From: Acidimicrobiaceae bacterium
Lineage (GTDB): Bacteria; Actinomycetota; Acidimicrobiia; Acidimicrobiales; RAAP-2
DNA: 64,000 nt
Direction of reading: 5' to 3'
NCBI GenBank assembly: GCA_003161575.1
Contig: PMOE01000083.1
Location: forward strand, 39,774-103,773
Each line of letters opens with the position of its first letter. Positions within the stretch are counted from its first letter, which is position 1. This document shows positions 16,154-25,025 of this stretch, piece after piece. The translations under genes were made by a program, and so were the position numbers. The notes beneath the pieces were generated by a model. That model did not search any database and was not told where the DNA came from. It was given only the letters and a program-made list of their open reading frames with translations.

Positions 16154-16690
16154 ATGACCGCCCGGGCGCTCGACCAGATCCTGGCACCACTACGTTCCCA
16201 GGGGTATTCGGTCTATGGGGGCGACCCGGTCAGCGTCACCGACCATTCATTGCAGACCGCGGCACTGGCCGAAAGGGGCGGATGCTCGGACTCTTTAATC
16301 GCCGCGTGTCTTTTGCACGACATCGGTTGGCTGCTACGGGCCGGGCGGGACGATCACGAGAGTCGGGGCTCGAACTTCATCTCCGCCTACCTCGGCCCGG
16401 CGGTCAGCGAACCGGTGCGACTGCATGTCACAGCCAAGCGATACTTATGCACCGTCGATTCCAGCTACGAGGCAACGCTCTCGAGCGCATCACGACGGAC
16501 GCTCCAGTCCCAAGAGGGTCTGCTCGAGCCCGACGAGGTTGCTGGCTTTGTCGGTGAGCGCTACGCCGCAGACGCGCTGGTGCTCCGACGTTATGACGAC
16601 ACGGCGAAGGTTCCCGGTACACCGACCCCGACGCTCGAATCCTTCTCTGCGCTGCTCTACGACCTGCTCACCACGACAACCAACGGCTGA
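16154..16690 (+). CDS. HD-domain protein of phosphonate-degradation type, PhnZ-like
   Basis: A 178-aa HD-superfamily protein matching the 'phosphonate degradation operon associated HDIG' family (TIGR03276), related to PhnZ, the mixed-valent di-iron oxygenase that cleaves 2-amino-1-hydroxyethylphosphonate to glycine and phosphate. Candidate metal and substrate residues: Y21 and D24 in YGGDPVS, H31, H55-D56 in LLHDIG, H68, H91 and K95 in HVTAKRYL, D148/D149 in YDDTAKVPG. PhnZ has Glu where D24 lies, and the residue after HDIG is Trp here, so activity may differ. ATG 16154 matches the family start. It stands alone between oppositely oriented genes. Confidence 0.82.
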   Translation: MTARALDQILAPLRSQGYSVYGGDPVSVTDHSLQTAALAERGGCSDSLIAACLLHDIGWLLRAGRDDHESRGSNFISAYLGPAVSEPVRLHVTAKRYLCTVDSSYEATLSSASRRTLQSQEGLLEPDEVAGFVGERYAADALVLRRYDDTAKVPGTPTPTLESFSALLYDLLTTTTNG

Positions 16691-16767
16691 CCCAATGGCC
16701 TGGTCCACTAACGGTGCCGGCCACAAGACGACGGTTCCGGGCTTACCGGGTCGCGGCGACTGCGCAT

Positions 16768-17190
16768 TCAGTCGGAGAGGTCAGCACCGCCGGTGACCCG
16801 TTCAGGCCGGAGGAACACCAGCAGCTCGCCGGAGACGCCGTTGCGCTCCCCGAATTCCTCGGCCTGATCGGCTCCCATGTACCGTCCGCCCAGGCGAGCC
16901 GCCCATCGGCGAAGGGGTATGGGCTCCTCGCTGATTTCGACCGGACCCTCGAGCAACACAAAGGAGAACGGGGGCCGGTCGTCGTCTACACAGAGCGCCG
17001 CCCACCTGGTGCGAGCGAGGTTGCGTCCTTTGACGGTGTCGGCTCCCGTGTTGAAGACAATTGAGCCGTCGTCGTCGACGTCGTACCAAATGGGCGCCAC
17101 GTGCGGGCGCCCATCAGCACGTACCGTCGCCAGCTTGGCAGTGCGTGCCGGCAGCACTCTCAAGAATCGAGCGACCTCGGCGTCGGACAT
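16768..17190 (-). CDS. PPOX-class F420-dependent oxidoreductase-like protein
   Basis: A single split-barrel FMN/F420-binding domain of 140 aa: KLATVRADGRPHVAPIWYDV at the N-terminus, NTGADTVKGRNLARTRWAAL in the middle and FVLLEGPVEIS toward the end, the pattern of the actinobacterial PPOX-class F420 family (TIGR03618-like). Such enzymes use reduced F420 to reduce varied substrates, and many have unknown ones. Expected to be a cytosolic homodimer. It fits an F420-making actinobacterium. Confidence 0.87.
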   Translation of the reverse strand: MSDAEVARFLRVLPARTAKLATVRADGRPHVAPIWYDVDDDGSIVFNTGADTVKGRNLARTRWAALCVDDDRPPFSFVLLEGPVEISEEPIPLRRWAARLGGRYMGADQAEEFGERNGVSGELLVFLRPERVTGGADLSD

Positions 17191-17303
17191 CGGGTGGTGG
17201 GGCGTGCTCGCAGACTACTCACACGACACCGGCCGCGGGACCTATGCCTGTGGGGCGTGTGCTCGGGCAGCGCTCTAACGGCGAACGGGGGATCCTTGAC
17301 CGA

Positions 17304-17393
17304 TCACTCCGGAGTGTGACGGACAGCCTCGACGTTGTTGCGGCCCGGATCGCGTACGAAGGCGCCGTAGTACTCCGTCGCGTCTCGGAGTGA
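17304..17393 (-). pseudogene. Remnant of a VOC/glyoxalase gene 3' end
   Basis: The reverse strand reads EYYGAFVRDPGRNNVEAV and stops, which is the hallmark C-terminus of many glyoxalase-like proteins, but the same frame is closed by a TGA only about 10 codons upstream. No intact protein can be made, so this is the tail of a lost gene in the 272-bp gap between the PPOX and VOC genes. The remnant is bracketed by a 10-bp inverted repeat (17302-17311 and 17386-17395). Confidence 0.55.
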
Positions 17394-17462
17394 TCACGGC
17401 GAGTCGCCGCCCACTTGAGTGGGGCGTCGGGGAGCCGCCTCCGCGGTTCTCCCTCGGCGCGG

Positions 17463-17864
17463 TTATCCGGCGAGGTCGGGGGGACCGTCGGGCCACGTCG
17501 TGCTGAGCGATAAGAACATTCCCGGCGCCTGCACCCGAACCACGCAGAACTGTACGCCAGCGGGATCGCGCATCACCCACCAACTCTCAGTCTGGCGAAC
17601 CCTCACGGCTCCCAAGGTCTCGAGCCGACGAACTTCGGACTCAACGTCGTCGGTCTCGATGTCCAGGTGGATTCGCGCGGCGGCGTCGACGGCCTGAACC
17701 ATAAACATCATGCCGGGGATCACCTCGCCGAAATCGGCGTAGGCCGGATCGTCCGGATCGCGCTTGGGTGTTCGCCCGAGGGCGCCGGCCCAGAATGCCA
17801 CCTCTTGTTCGTTGACGGCGAGCGGGACATCAATCAGTGCGGCAACCAGCTTGCTCTTGTGCAT
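17463..17864 (-). CDS. VOC family (glyoxalase-like) protein
   Basis: A 133-aa vicinal-oxygen-chelate protein. It opens with ALIDVPLAVNEQEVAFWAGALG, the usual 'fetch substrate / position enzyme' segment, contains RIHLDIETDDVESEVRRLE with the mid-domain His, and ends WWVMRDPAGVQFCVVRV. This pattern matches the glyoxalase-like domain family of actinobacteria. Substrate unknown. It lies 38 bp upstream of nothing on its own strand and is not clearly part of an operon. Confidence 0.85.
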   Translation of the reverse strand: MHKSKLVAALIDVPLAVNEQEVAFWAGALGRTPKRDPDDPAYADFGEVIPGMMFMVQAVDAAARIHLDIETDDVESEVRRLETLGAVRVRQTESWWVMRDPAGVQFCVVRVQAPGMFLSLSTTWPDGPPDLAG

Positions 17865-17902
17865 TGAGCCATTGTTCCCATACCGGTCGGGCCGGGCAAA
17901 CC

Positions 17903-18373
17903 TTAGGCGACTGGTGAACCGCCGGCAGCCATCCAGGCTTGGATCATGGGACCAAACTTCGCCGGGTTGTAGACATCCTCTTCATACGAGAACAACATAT
18001 TCCCGGCGTAGTGCAAGACGGTGAGATTGGGCTCCTCGTAGCATCCCCCGTCACCAGGATCGGCCATGCGGTTGAGGATCCGGCACACCCACCACCCCCG
18101 CTCCTCGTCACACACACACCACTCGTGGGGAAAGGCCGTCATATCGCTGTTGGGCCACTGCGCCATGGTGCTCGTGATCCATGCGTAGATTTCCTCGCGG
18201 CCATGAAACTCCCCGAAGGTGTGCTCGAGGTAATGGGCGTCCTCGGTGAACAGATCGGCCCAGGCTCGCCATTCGCGACGATCGGCGCAGTCGTTGGCGA
18301 CAGCGATGAAGTTATCGTGGGCCGCTTGGAGTTCAGCCCGACTCCACCGCGGCGTCATGAACGCAAGATCCAT
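17903..18373 (-). CDS. SnoaL-like (NTF2-fold) protein
   Basis: A 156-aa cone-shaped alpha+beta protein of the SnoaL/ketosteroid-isomerase-like superfamily: an N-terminal helix pair, then WADLFTEDAHYLEHTFGEFHGREEIYAWI, which is the typical core. Members are cyclases, isomerases, dehydratases or ligand binders. Its first 19 bp overlap the 3' end of the EthD-domain gene, so the two are cotranscribed. The start may instead be the internal ATG five codons later. Confidence 0.83.
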   Translation of the reverse strand: MDLAFMTPRWSRAELQAAHDNFIAVANDCADRREWRAWADLFTEDAHYLEHTFGEFHGREEIYAWITSTMAQWPNSDMTAFPHEWCVCDEERGWWVCRILNRMADPGDGGCYEEPNLTVLHYAGNMLFSYEEDVYNPAKFGPMIQAWMAAGGSPVA

Positions 18374-19077
18374 TCGCTCATGGTGAGACTCCTCATGGTG
18401 TTCAAGTCGAAGACTGCAGCCACCTGCTCGAAGAGCGCAGTGACATTGGCATTCATCTTTTCGAGATCACCCTCAGCACAATAGAAGAGCATGGGATCGG
18501 TGACATGTTCAGCCGAGGGCCAGGCTTCCTCCACGATTCCCCGATAGGGCGGGGCGTTCGGGGTGATTGCTCGGAAGACGGCATTGCGGACGTAGCGGCA
18601 CCGGGGTTGGACTTTCTCGGAGACCGGCGAGACTCCGGCGTGCCAGGCGGTGATCCATTCTTCGAAACTCAAGTCGGGTCGTTGCTCGACCAGGGCAACG
18701 GTCAAGATCCCCGGCGAGCGTTCCCCGTCGGGCCAGTACCGAGTGGCTGACCAGCGGTTGCCGCCGTAGTCGCGGTAGAGGGACTCGACGACCTGGTAGC
18801 CGGCCAGTCCGAGCGCGACCGAACCAAGAATCTCTTCGAGCGGCGCCCGGTGGTCGTAGGAGTCCACCCACACCGACACGATGGCTTGGGGGGTGTGTTC
18901 TCCCACGGGGGCGGGAACCGGAGAGACAACATCGGCCTCCTCGTCGTCAAGGTCCATGCTGAGGGCCACCACATCAGCGGCCAGCAACTGGGGGGCGACG
19001 ATGCCGAGCATGCGCACTCGCACCTCGGTGCGCGGCGTTCCCTCCGGCAGCCACACGAGGTACATGAGCTTCTCCAC
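18355..19077 (-). CDS. EthD-domain protein
   Basis: A 240-aa protein with two ferredoxin-like halves. The second half has the EthD pattern: VALVEQRPDLSFEEWITAWH, then YVRNAVFRAITPNAPPYRGIVEEAW and PMLFYCAEGDLEKM. The start MEKLMYLVWLPEG is also of this type, so it looks like a duplicated EthD domain. EthD-like proteins are small dimeric alpha+beta barrels often found with steroid or ring-compound degradation genes. Paired with the SnoaL gene; a shared metabolic step is likely but unidentified. Confidence 0.8.
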   Translation of the reverse strand: MEKLMYLVWLPEGTPRTEVRVRMLGIVAPQLLAADVVALSMDLDDEEADVVSPVPAPVGEHTPQAIVSVWVDSYDHRAPLEEILGSVALGLAGYQVVESLYRDYGGNRWSATRYWPDGERSPGILTVALVEQRPDLSFEEWITAWHAGVSPVSEKVQPRCRYVRNAVFRAITPNAPPYRGIVEEAWPSAEHVTDPMLFYCAEGDLEKMNANVTALFEQVAAVFDLNTMRSLTMSEWILRS

Positions 19078-19192
19078 CGGGCGCCTCGCATCTGAGCGGC
19101 ATCGGGCGCCGCGTCCGATCCGACCGTACCGATCCGCGGGAGTTGGTGCAACGAAGGCACTCCCGGGACCGAACCCGACGCCTCCGGGTCCG

Positions 19193-19435
19193 CTATTGCA
19201 AGTAGCCCTCCACGGTCTCGTCGGCCCGTGGTGTTGCCTCTTCGGGACTCCGACCGACCTCTCGAAGGGCGCGCCGTTGGCGGAGCAGGTCCCAGAGGCG
19301 GTCGAGGGTCACCTCGAGGGCCCTCATGCGTTCGAGCTCCTCGGGCGAGAGCCCAACGCCGGCGTGCGCTTCTTCGAGGCGCCGCTCCTCCTCGGCCAGG
19401 TCGCCTATCTGGCCGATGATTTCGTGGTCTTCCAC
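19193..19435 (-). CDS. DUF2630 family protein
   Basis: An 80-aa, highly charged coiled-coil-like protein matching DUF2630: HEIIGQIGDLAEEERRLEEA at the start, then LDRLWDLLRQRRALRE and the end DETVEGYLQ. The family is an actinobacterial small helical hairpin of unknown function. GAGAACC precedes the start. It lies 74 bp upstream of the lon 3' end region on the same strand as lon. Confidence 0.88.
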   Translation of the reverse strand: MEDHEIIGQIGDLAEEERRLEEAHAGVGLSPEELERMRALEVTLDRLWDLLRQRRALREVGRSPEEATPRADETVEGYLQ

Positions 19436-19509
19436 GTGGTTCTCCTTTTGGTTCGCCCGAGGCCCGTCATCGCCCGGCAGTCGGGCGCGACGGGGGGCGG
19501 GCTCGAGGC

Positions 19510-21897
19510 TCAGGCTACGGCCGGAAGCTCGACCTCGCCGTCGGCGCTCTGATGGGTGGCCCGATCCCCTTCGCTGAACGCCGGAGTCAGCACGTCGGCG
19601 ATCTCGGCCGCCAGGTGAAACGTCATCACTTGGCGCACCTCGTCGGGGACATCTTCGAGGTCTGGGCCGTTGCGTTCGGGGAGCACGACCTCGCTGAGGC
19701 CCGCCCTGTGGGCCGCAAGCACCTTCTGCTTGACCCCGCCGATCGGCAACACCCGTCCTTGCAGAGTGACTTCACCGGTCATGCCCACAATGGAGCGAAC
19801 TGGCACGTCACGCAAGAGGCTGACCAGCGCGGTCGTCATGGTCACTCCGGCCGACGGTCCGTCTTTGGGCACCGCACCAGCGGGAACGTGGAGGTGGAAC
19901 CGCTTACCGGCGAAGACGCCAGGATCGATACCGAGCACCTCGGCGTGCGAGCGTACGTAGGACAGTGCGATCTCGGCCGACTCCTTCATCACGTCTCCGA
20001 GCTGACCGGTGAGCGTCAGCCCCTCGGGGCCGTCGGACACCGACGCCTCGACGAATAGGACGTCGCCGCCGGCGCCAGTCACGGCCAGCCCAGTGACCAC
20101 CCCGGGAACGCTCGTCCGGTCGGCCGCCTCGAAAAAGAAGCGGGGTCGTCCCAGCCATTCGCGCAGGTCGGCCGCCTCGACGGTAACCGGTGAGGTGCTC
20201 TCTCCCGCGGCCAGCTTGGTCGCGACCTTCCGGAACAGCCGGTTGAGCTCCCGTTCGAGCGAACGCACCCCGGCTTCCCGGGTGTAGTCGGCCACAATCG
20301 CCTTGAGGGCCTCGTCGGTGATATCCACCTCTCCGTCCCGCAAGGCGGCCCGACGCAGCTGGCGCCCCACCAGATGGTGGCGGGCTATGGCCACCTTTTC
20401 GGCCTCGGTGTACCCGTCGATAGAAATGACCTCCATCCGGTCGAGCAGGGGCCCCGGAACGGTGTCGACCACGTTTGCCGTGGCGATGAACATCACTTGA
20501 GACAGGTCGAGGTCCACCTCGAGGTAGTGGTCCCGGAAGGTGTGATTTTGGGCAGGGTCGAGCACTTCGAGCAGGGCCGAGGACGGATCGCCCCGGAAGT
20601 CCGCGCCCAACTTGTCGACCTCGTCGAGCACGATGACGGGGTTCATCGTCCCCGCCTCTCGAAGGGCGCGCACCAAACGGCCCGGCTGCGCGCCGACGTA
20701 TGTCCTGCGGTGCCCGCGGATTTCCGCCTCGTCGCGCACGCCCCCCAGGGAGACCCGCACGAACTTACGGCCGAGGGCCCGGGCGACCGATTCGCCGAGC
20801 GAAGTCTTACCGACACCCGGAGGGCCCACCAAAGTCAATATGGCGCCGGCCCCGCGACCGTCTACGGGCAGGAGGCCCCGTTCGGCCTGGAGCTTGCGGA
20901 CGGCCAGGTGCTCAAGGATGCGGTCCTTCACATCGCGTAGTCCATCGTGGTCGGCGTCGAGGATGCTCGCGGCTTCGGCGACATCGAGCCGGTCCTCTGA
21001 CTCGGTACCCCAAGGGACCTCCAGCACGGTGTCGAGCCAGGTTCGGATCCACCCACCCTCGGGACTCTGTTCGCTTGTGCGCTCCAGCTTGTCAACCTCG
21101 CGCATCACGGCAGTGCGCACGTGTTCGGGGAGCTCGCGCCCGGCCACCTTGGTCCGGTAGTCGTCAGGGTCGGCTCCGTCGTCGTCGCGACTGAGCTCGC
21201 CCAGCTCCTTGCGAATGGCCTCGAGCTGGCGCCGGAGCAGGAACTCACGCTGGGTCTTCTCCATGCCCTCTTCGACATCGGTCTTGATCCGCTCGCGCAA
21301 GGCGAGATCGGCCAGCGTGTCCTTGGCCCAACCGAGGACGAGGCGCAGCCGTGCCTCGACATCGAGGGTCTCGAGCACTTCGACCTTCTGGGTGAGGGAC
21401 AGGTCCGATGAATAGCCGGCCACGTCGGCCAGCCGGCCCGGCTCGGTCACCTCGCGCAGCTGGGCGGCGATGCGCCCAGCCCCGCGGCTGAGCAGGATGT
21501 TCTCGAGGACAGCGCGATACTCCCGGGCCAGCTCGATGGCCGCGGGCGTCGGCTCTCCCTCGTCGAGGGGCTCGGCTTCGACCCAGAGGGCCTCCCCGGT
21601 GCCGGGTACCCCGGTCCCGATGGTGGCCCGCTGCTCACCACGCACGGCGATCGCCGGCAGACCGCCGGGCAGCGCACCGCGCTCCATGAGCTCCGCGATG
21701 ACGCCCACGCTGGCATAACGCCCGTCGATGTGAGGCACCAGCAGGAGTCTGCCGCCGGCCGAGGCGGCAGCCTCGGTGGCCGCGGTGGCCTCTTCTGACT
21801 CAAGGGCCATGGTGAAGACCATCCCTGGCAGCACCACCCCGGACTTGAGGGGCAACACCGGCAAAGTCTGATTCTCGGTCTGGTTCTGGTCGCTCAC
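19510..21897 (-). CDS. lon: ATP-dependent Lon protease (LonA)
   Basis: Cytosolic AAA+ serine protease that degrades misfolded and regulatory proteins. The 795-aa protein has the N-terminal LAN domain ([16 protein letters not shown]), an AAA module with Walker [10 protein letters not shown] near residue 356 and the S16 protease domain with catalytic Ser in [10 protein letters not shown] (~681) and Lys in [10 protein letters not shown] (~723). GTG 21897 is preceded by GGAGGATCC, which fixes the start although the frame is open to 22203. No HspR or CIRCE operator is visible in the 178-bp gap to the divergent YihY gene. Confidence 0.95.
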   Translation of the reverse strand: MSDQNQTENQTLPVLPLKSGVVLPGMVFTMALESEEATAATEAAASAGGRLLLVPHIDGRYASVGVIAELMERGALPGGLPAIAVRGEQRATIGTGVPGTGEALWVEAEPLDEGEPTPAAIELAREYRAVLENILLSRGAGRIAAQLREVTEPGRLADVAGYSSDLSLTQKVEVLETLDVEARLRLVLGWAKDTLADLALRERIKTDVEEGMEKTQREFLLRRQLEAIRKELGELSRDDDGADPDDYRTKVAGRELPEHVRTAVMREVDKLERTSEQSPEGGWIRTWLDTVLEVPWGTESEDRLDVAEAASILDADHDGLRDVKDRILEHLAVRKLQAERGLLPVDGRGAGAILTLVGPPGVGKTSLGESVARALGRKFVRVSLGGVRDEAEIRGHRRTYVGAQPGRLVRALREAGTMNPVIVLDEVDKLGADFRGDPSSALLEVLDPAQNHTFRDHYLEVDLDLSQVMFIATANVVDTVPGPLLDRMEVISIDGYTEAEKVAIARHHLVGRQLRRAALRDGEVDITDEALKAIVADYTREAGVRSLERELNRLFRKVATKLAAGESTSPVTVEAADLREWLGRPRFFFEAADRTSVPGVVTGLAVTGAGGDVLFVEASVSDGPEGLTLTGQLGDVMKESAEIALSYVRSHAEVLGIDPGVFAGKRFHLHVPAGAVPKDGPSAGVTMTTALVSLLRDVPVRSIVGMTGEVTLQGRVLPIGGVKQKVLAAHRAGLSEVVLPERNGPDLEDVPDEVRQVMTFHLAAEIADVLTPAFSEGDRATHQSADGEVELPAVA

Positions 21898-22075
21898 GGA
21901 TCCTCCGTCTCTGGCTCCGGTCAATTCGTCTGACTGGTCAACAAAACGAAAGGCGGTCCGATTCCCGGCCAGGCGACCCCGGTGGGCTTGCCGGGGTGTC
22001 TGGCGGTCCGGTCCGGGGATGTCCCGACTACGTGCGGTGTGCTGTTGGGGGCCCGGCCTGGCAAATTGAGGTCTC

Positions 22076-23203
22076 ATGAACCCCCTCGAGCGGGTTGTCC
22101 GCAGCGTCGACCGAGCCCAGCAGCGCTTCGGTCCCGCCGCCTTTGTGTTCGGTGTCGTCAAGAAATTCGGTGACGATCGGGCCGGCTCCCTCGCCGCCCT
22201 CATCGCCTATTACGGGTTCCTTTCCCTGTTCCCCCTGCTCCTCTTGCTGGTCACCATCCTCGGAATTGTGGCCGGTCATAACCCTTCGTTTGCCAAGAGC
22301 GTCGAGCATTCGGCCCTGTCCCAGTTCCCGGTCATCGGTAACCAGCTGGGCAACAACATCCACGCGCTGCATCGCAACAGCACGATCGGGCTGGTCATCG
22401 GGATCCTGGGCCTGATCTGGGGCGCGCAAGGGGCCATCCAGGCCGGCCAATACGCCATGGCCGAGGTCTGGAACGTCCCGGGGGTCGTGCGACCGAATTT
22501 CTGGTCCCGGCTGGTCCGGACCCTGCTCATGATGGGCGTGCTGGGCGTGTTCCTGGTCGCCAGCACCACCCTGGCGGGGATCGTCAGTTTCGCCACGAAG
22601 GGTTCAAGCATCACCCATGTCGCCGGGGTGATCGTCTCGCTCCTGCTCAATGTGGCCCTCTATGTCGTGGCCTTCCGGGTGCTCACACCCAAGCAGGTGA
22701 GGTCCAGGCTCCTCGTGCCCGGGGCGATCCTCGGGGGGGCAGGCTGGACAGTCCTGCAGTACCTGGGCGTCAGCCTCATTGACCACACCCTTCGACACAC
22801 CAGCCAGGTCTACGGCTTCTTTGCCGTGGTGCTGGGGTTGGTGGCCTGGATGTATCTGGGGGCCCAGATGACCTTGTACGTGGCCGAAGTCAACGTGGTC
22901 AAAGCCAACCGATTCTGGCCAAGGGGCATGGTGCAACCGCCCCTCACCGAGGCCGACGAGCGGGTCCTGGTGGCGATCGGCCAACAAGGCAAGCGGCGGC
23001 CCGAGCAACGCCTGAGCGTGAAGTTCCACCGCGAACCCCTCAACGGGGCAGCGACCGTGGCCGTTCCGTCGCCCGATGAGGGCCGCCCTCACCTTGACCC
23101 CGGGGTCGCCGCAACCGAGCGAGGCTCGGGGCTCCGGCCCGACCCCGACGCCCGAGGACCGGCGGAGGAGCACACCGACGACGATGGGCCGTTGGCCGGT
23201 TGA
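22076..23203 (+). CDS. YihY/UPF0761 (BrkB-like) inner membrane protein
   Basis: A 375-aa membrane protein with six predicted helices matching YihY/UPF0761: KKFGDDRAGSLAALIAYYGFLSLFPLLLLLV at the first helix (read as two parts), then IWGAQGAIQAGQYAMAEVWNVP and the late segment AWMYLGAQMTLYVAEVN. The C-terminal ~100 residues are soluble and Pro/Asp-rich. Despite the historic names 'ribonuclease BN' and 'virulence factor BrkB', the function is not settled. Divergent from lon. Confidence 0.88.
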   Translation: MNPLERVVRSVDRAQQRFGPAAFVFGVVKKFGDDRAGSLAALIAYYGFLSLFPLLLLLVTILGIVAGHNPSFAKSVEHSALSQFPVIGNQLGNNIHALHRNSTIGLVIGILGLIWGAQGAIQAGQYAMAEVWNVPGVVRPNFWSRLVRTLLMMGVLGVFLVASTTLAGIVSFATKGSSITHVAGVIVSLLLNVALYVVAFRVLTPKQVRSRLLVPGAILGGAGWTVLQYLGVSLIDHTLRHTSQVYGFFAVVLGLVAWMYLGAQMTLYVAEVNVVKANRFWPRGMVQPPLTEADERVLVAIGQQGKRRPEQRLSVKFHREPLNGAATVAVPSPDEGRPHLDPGVAATERGSGLRPDPDARGPAEEHTDDDGPLAG

Positions 23204-23216
23204 TGGTGGGTGCGCC

Positions 23217-24011
23217 CTACCAGCTCAGCCCGAGGACGCCCCGCATCGTCACTTCGAAATTGGTGTCGTCGAGCCCAGCCCGGGTCGAAAGGACGAGTCG
23301 GGCGTCGTCGCCAACAGGCACCCGGAGCGGGGTGGCTGGGTCTTCCAGCGCGTCGGCGATGGCCCGGGCCACGGTCTGTGGCCCCGGACGGCCTGCCGGC
23401 CCGCTCAACGTGACATCGACCCCTGACCACTGGGCCGCCAGCTCCTCGTAGACCTCGGGGCCGGCGTGGGACTGCGAGCGCTTCATACCCGGAGCCACAT
23501 AGCCCGGTTCGATGATGACCACCCGGATGCCAAAGTGGCCGAGTTCATAGTGCAGGGTTTCGGAGAGCGCCTCGAGCGCGAACTTCGATGCCGAGTACGC
23601 GCCCTCGAGCGGCGTCGCCACCCGGCCCTGCACTGAGCTCACATTGACGATCACGCCGCTTCCCCGGGCCCGCCATCGCTCCAGCAGCGGTTGGATCACC
23701 TGGAGCGGGCCGAAGGCGTTGATCTCGAAGACCTGCCGGAGCAGATCCAACGGGTAACCCTCAAGGGGGCCGGCAGCGTTGACACCGGCGTTGTTGACGA
23801 CAGCGTCGAGGTCGCCCGCCGCCGCCAGGGCCTCGTGGATCGAATCGGGGTCGCTGACATCGAGGGCAAGGATCTGAGCGACGGGCAAGTCCTCGAGCAA
23901 GGAAGCGTCGCGAGCAGTAGCCACCACGTCATGGCCCCGGGCGGCCAGCTCGGTCGCCGTCGCCGCTCCGATAGCCCGGCCGGCTCCGGTGATGAGCGCT
24001 CGCACAACCAC
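23217..24011 (-). CDS. Short-chain dehydrogenase/reductase (SDR)
   Basis: NAD(P)-dependent classical SDR of 264 aa. Cofactor motif TGAGRAIGAATA at the N-terminus, NNAG at residue ~82, and the catalytic S-Y-K set with VSSVQG and YSASK. The segment IEPGYVAPGM and the long C-terminal substrate loop are typical of SDRs acting on hydrophobic alcohols or ketones. Substrate unknown. It ends 14 bp before the convergent YihY stop. Confidence 0.87.
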   Translation of the reverse strand: MVVRALITGAGRAIGAATATELAARGHDVVATARDASLLEDLPVAQILALDVSDPDSIHEALAAAGDLDAVVNNAGVNAAGPLEGYPLDLLRQVFEINAFGPLQVIQPLLERWRARGSGVIVNVSSVQGRVATPLEGAYSASKFALEALSETLHYELGHFGIRVVIIEPGYVAPGMKRSQSHAGPEVYEELAAQWSGVDVTLSGPAGRPGPQTVARAIADALEDPATPLRVPVGDDARLVLSTRAGLDDTNFEVTMRGVLGLSW

Positions 24012-24096
24012 GAGTGTAGAGAAGCAGCTCGCCGGTCGCGGTTGCGACGGTCACCCGATGGACCCCGCCGACGGAACGGCGGAGGGCAGGTCCGGC

Positions 24097-24975
24097 TCAG
24101 CCCCGGCCGCGGCTCGCTTCGACGAGTTCCTCGCTGACCTCGAAAAGACGACAGGCCGCCCCAGCGTCTTGGGCCGCGGCTGAAGGGTCCTTTGGCCGCG
24201 ACTTGACGAAGTACTTTCCGGTGACGGCGGCCACGTCTGGAGAGCTGGCCAGATACACAGACGTCCTCGCCCCCTGTGCCGGGGTCAGGCAGAACGGTTT
24301 GATCAACTTCAGCCCGAAGGCCACGACGCCCTTCGTGTCGCCGTCTCTTCCATACTTGGTGGCGACAACTCCTGGGTGCAGACAGTTCGCCGTGACCCCG
24401 GTGCCAGCCAGGCGGCGGGCCAGATCGGTAGTGAACAGGATATTAGCCAGTTTGGACGCGCCGTAGACCTTCACCCCGCCGTAGCCTTTCGTGGATTGCA
24501 GATCGTCGAAGTTGAGGCCCTTCCGAGCAGAGGTGTGCGCCGTCGAGGCCACGTTGACGACACGCGAAGGCGCGCTGGCCTTCAGACGGTCCAACAACAG
24601 CTCGGTTAGCAAGAACGGACCGAGATGGTTGATGGCAAATGTCGATTCGAACCTGTCGACCGTCTCGGTGCGCTCGGAGAGGATCAGCCCAGCGTTGTTC
24701 ACCAACACGTCGATCCGCGGGCTGCGCTCGAGGATGTCCTCGGCTCCGGCGCGCACCGACGCCAGGCTGGCCAGATCGAAGATCACCATCGAGACCCGGT
24801 CGTTCTCGCTGCGTTGTGCGATGTCGGCTACTGCCGCCTCTCCGCGTCCATGGTCTCGCGCCGTAATCACCACCTCGGCTCCCGCCCCGGCCAGGGCGAC
24901 CGCAGTCTCGAGTCCGATTCCCGAGTTGCCACCGGTGATCACGACCGTCTTGGACTTCATGTCGGCGACATCCAT
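24097..24975 (-). CDS. Short-chain dehydrogenase, retinol-dehydrogenase-like
   Basis: A 292-aa SDR with TGGNSGIGLETA, an NNAG motif in VLVNNAGLILSERTET, catalytic Ser in NVASTAHT and Y-x-x-x-K in YGASKLANILF. The long insert before Tyr, the KLANILF motif and HPGVVATKYGRDG mark the RDH11-14/WW-oxidoreductase-like group. Likely NADP-dependent and acting on lipid-like carbonyls. It is on the same strand as the SDR at 23.2 kb, 85 bp apart, so the two may be cotranscribed. Confidence 0.87.
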   Translation of the reverse strand: MDVADMKSKTVVITGGNSGIGLETAVALAGAGAEVVITARDHGRGEAAVADIAQRSENDRVSMVIFDLASLASVRAGAEDILERSPRIDVLVNNAGLILSERTETVDRFESTFAINHLGPFLLTELLLDRLKASAPSRVVNVASTAHTSARKGLNFDDLQSTKGYGGVKVYGASKLANILFTTDLARRLAGTGVTANCLHPGVVATKYGRDGDTKGVVAFGLKLIKPFCLTPAQGARTSVYLASSPDVAAVTGKYFVKSRPKDPSAAAQDAGAACRLFEVSEELVEASRGRG

Positions 24976-25025
24976 TCGGGTCTCTCCTTGTCCGGCCCGC
25001 CCAGCGGACCCATGTAGACCCGGCC

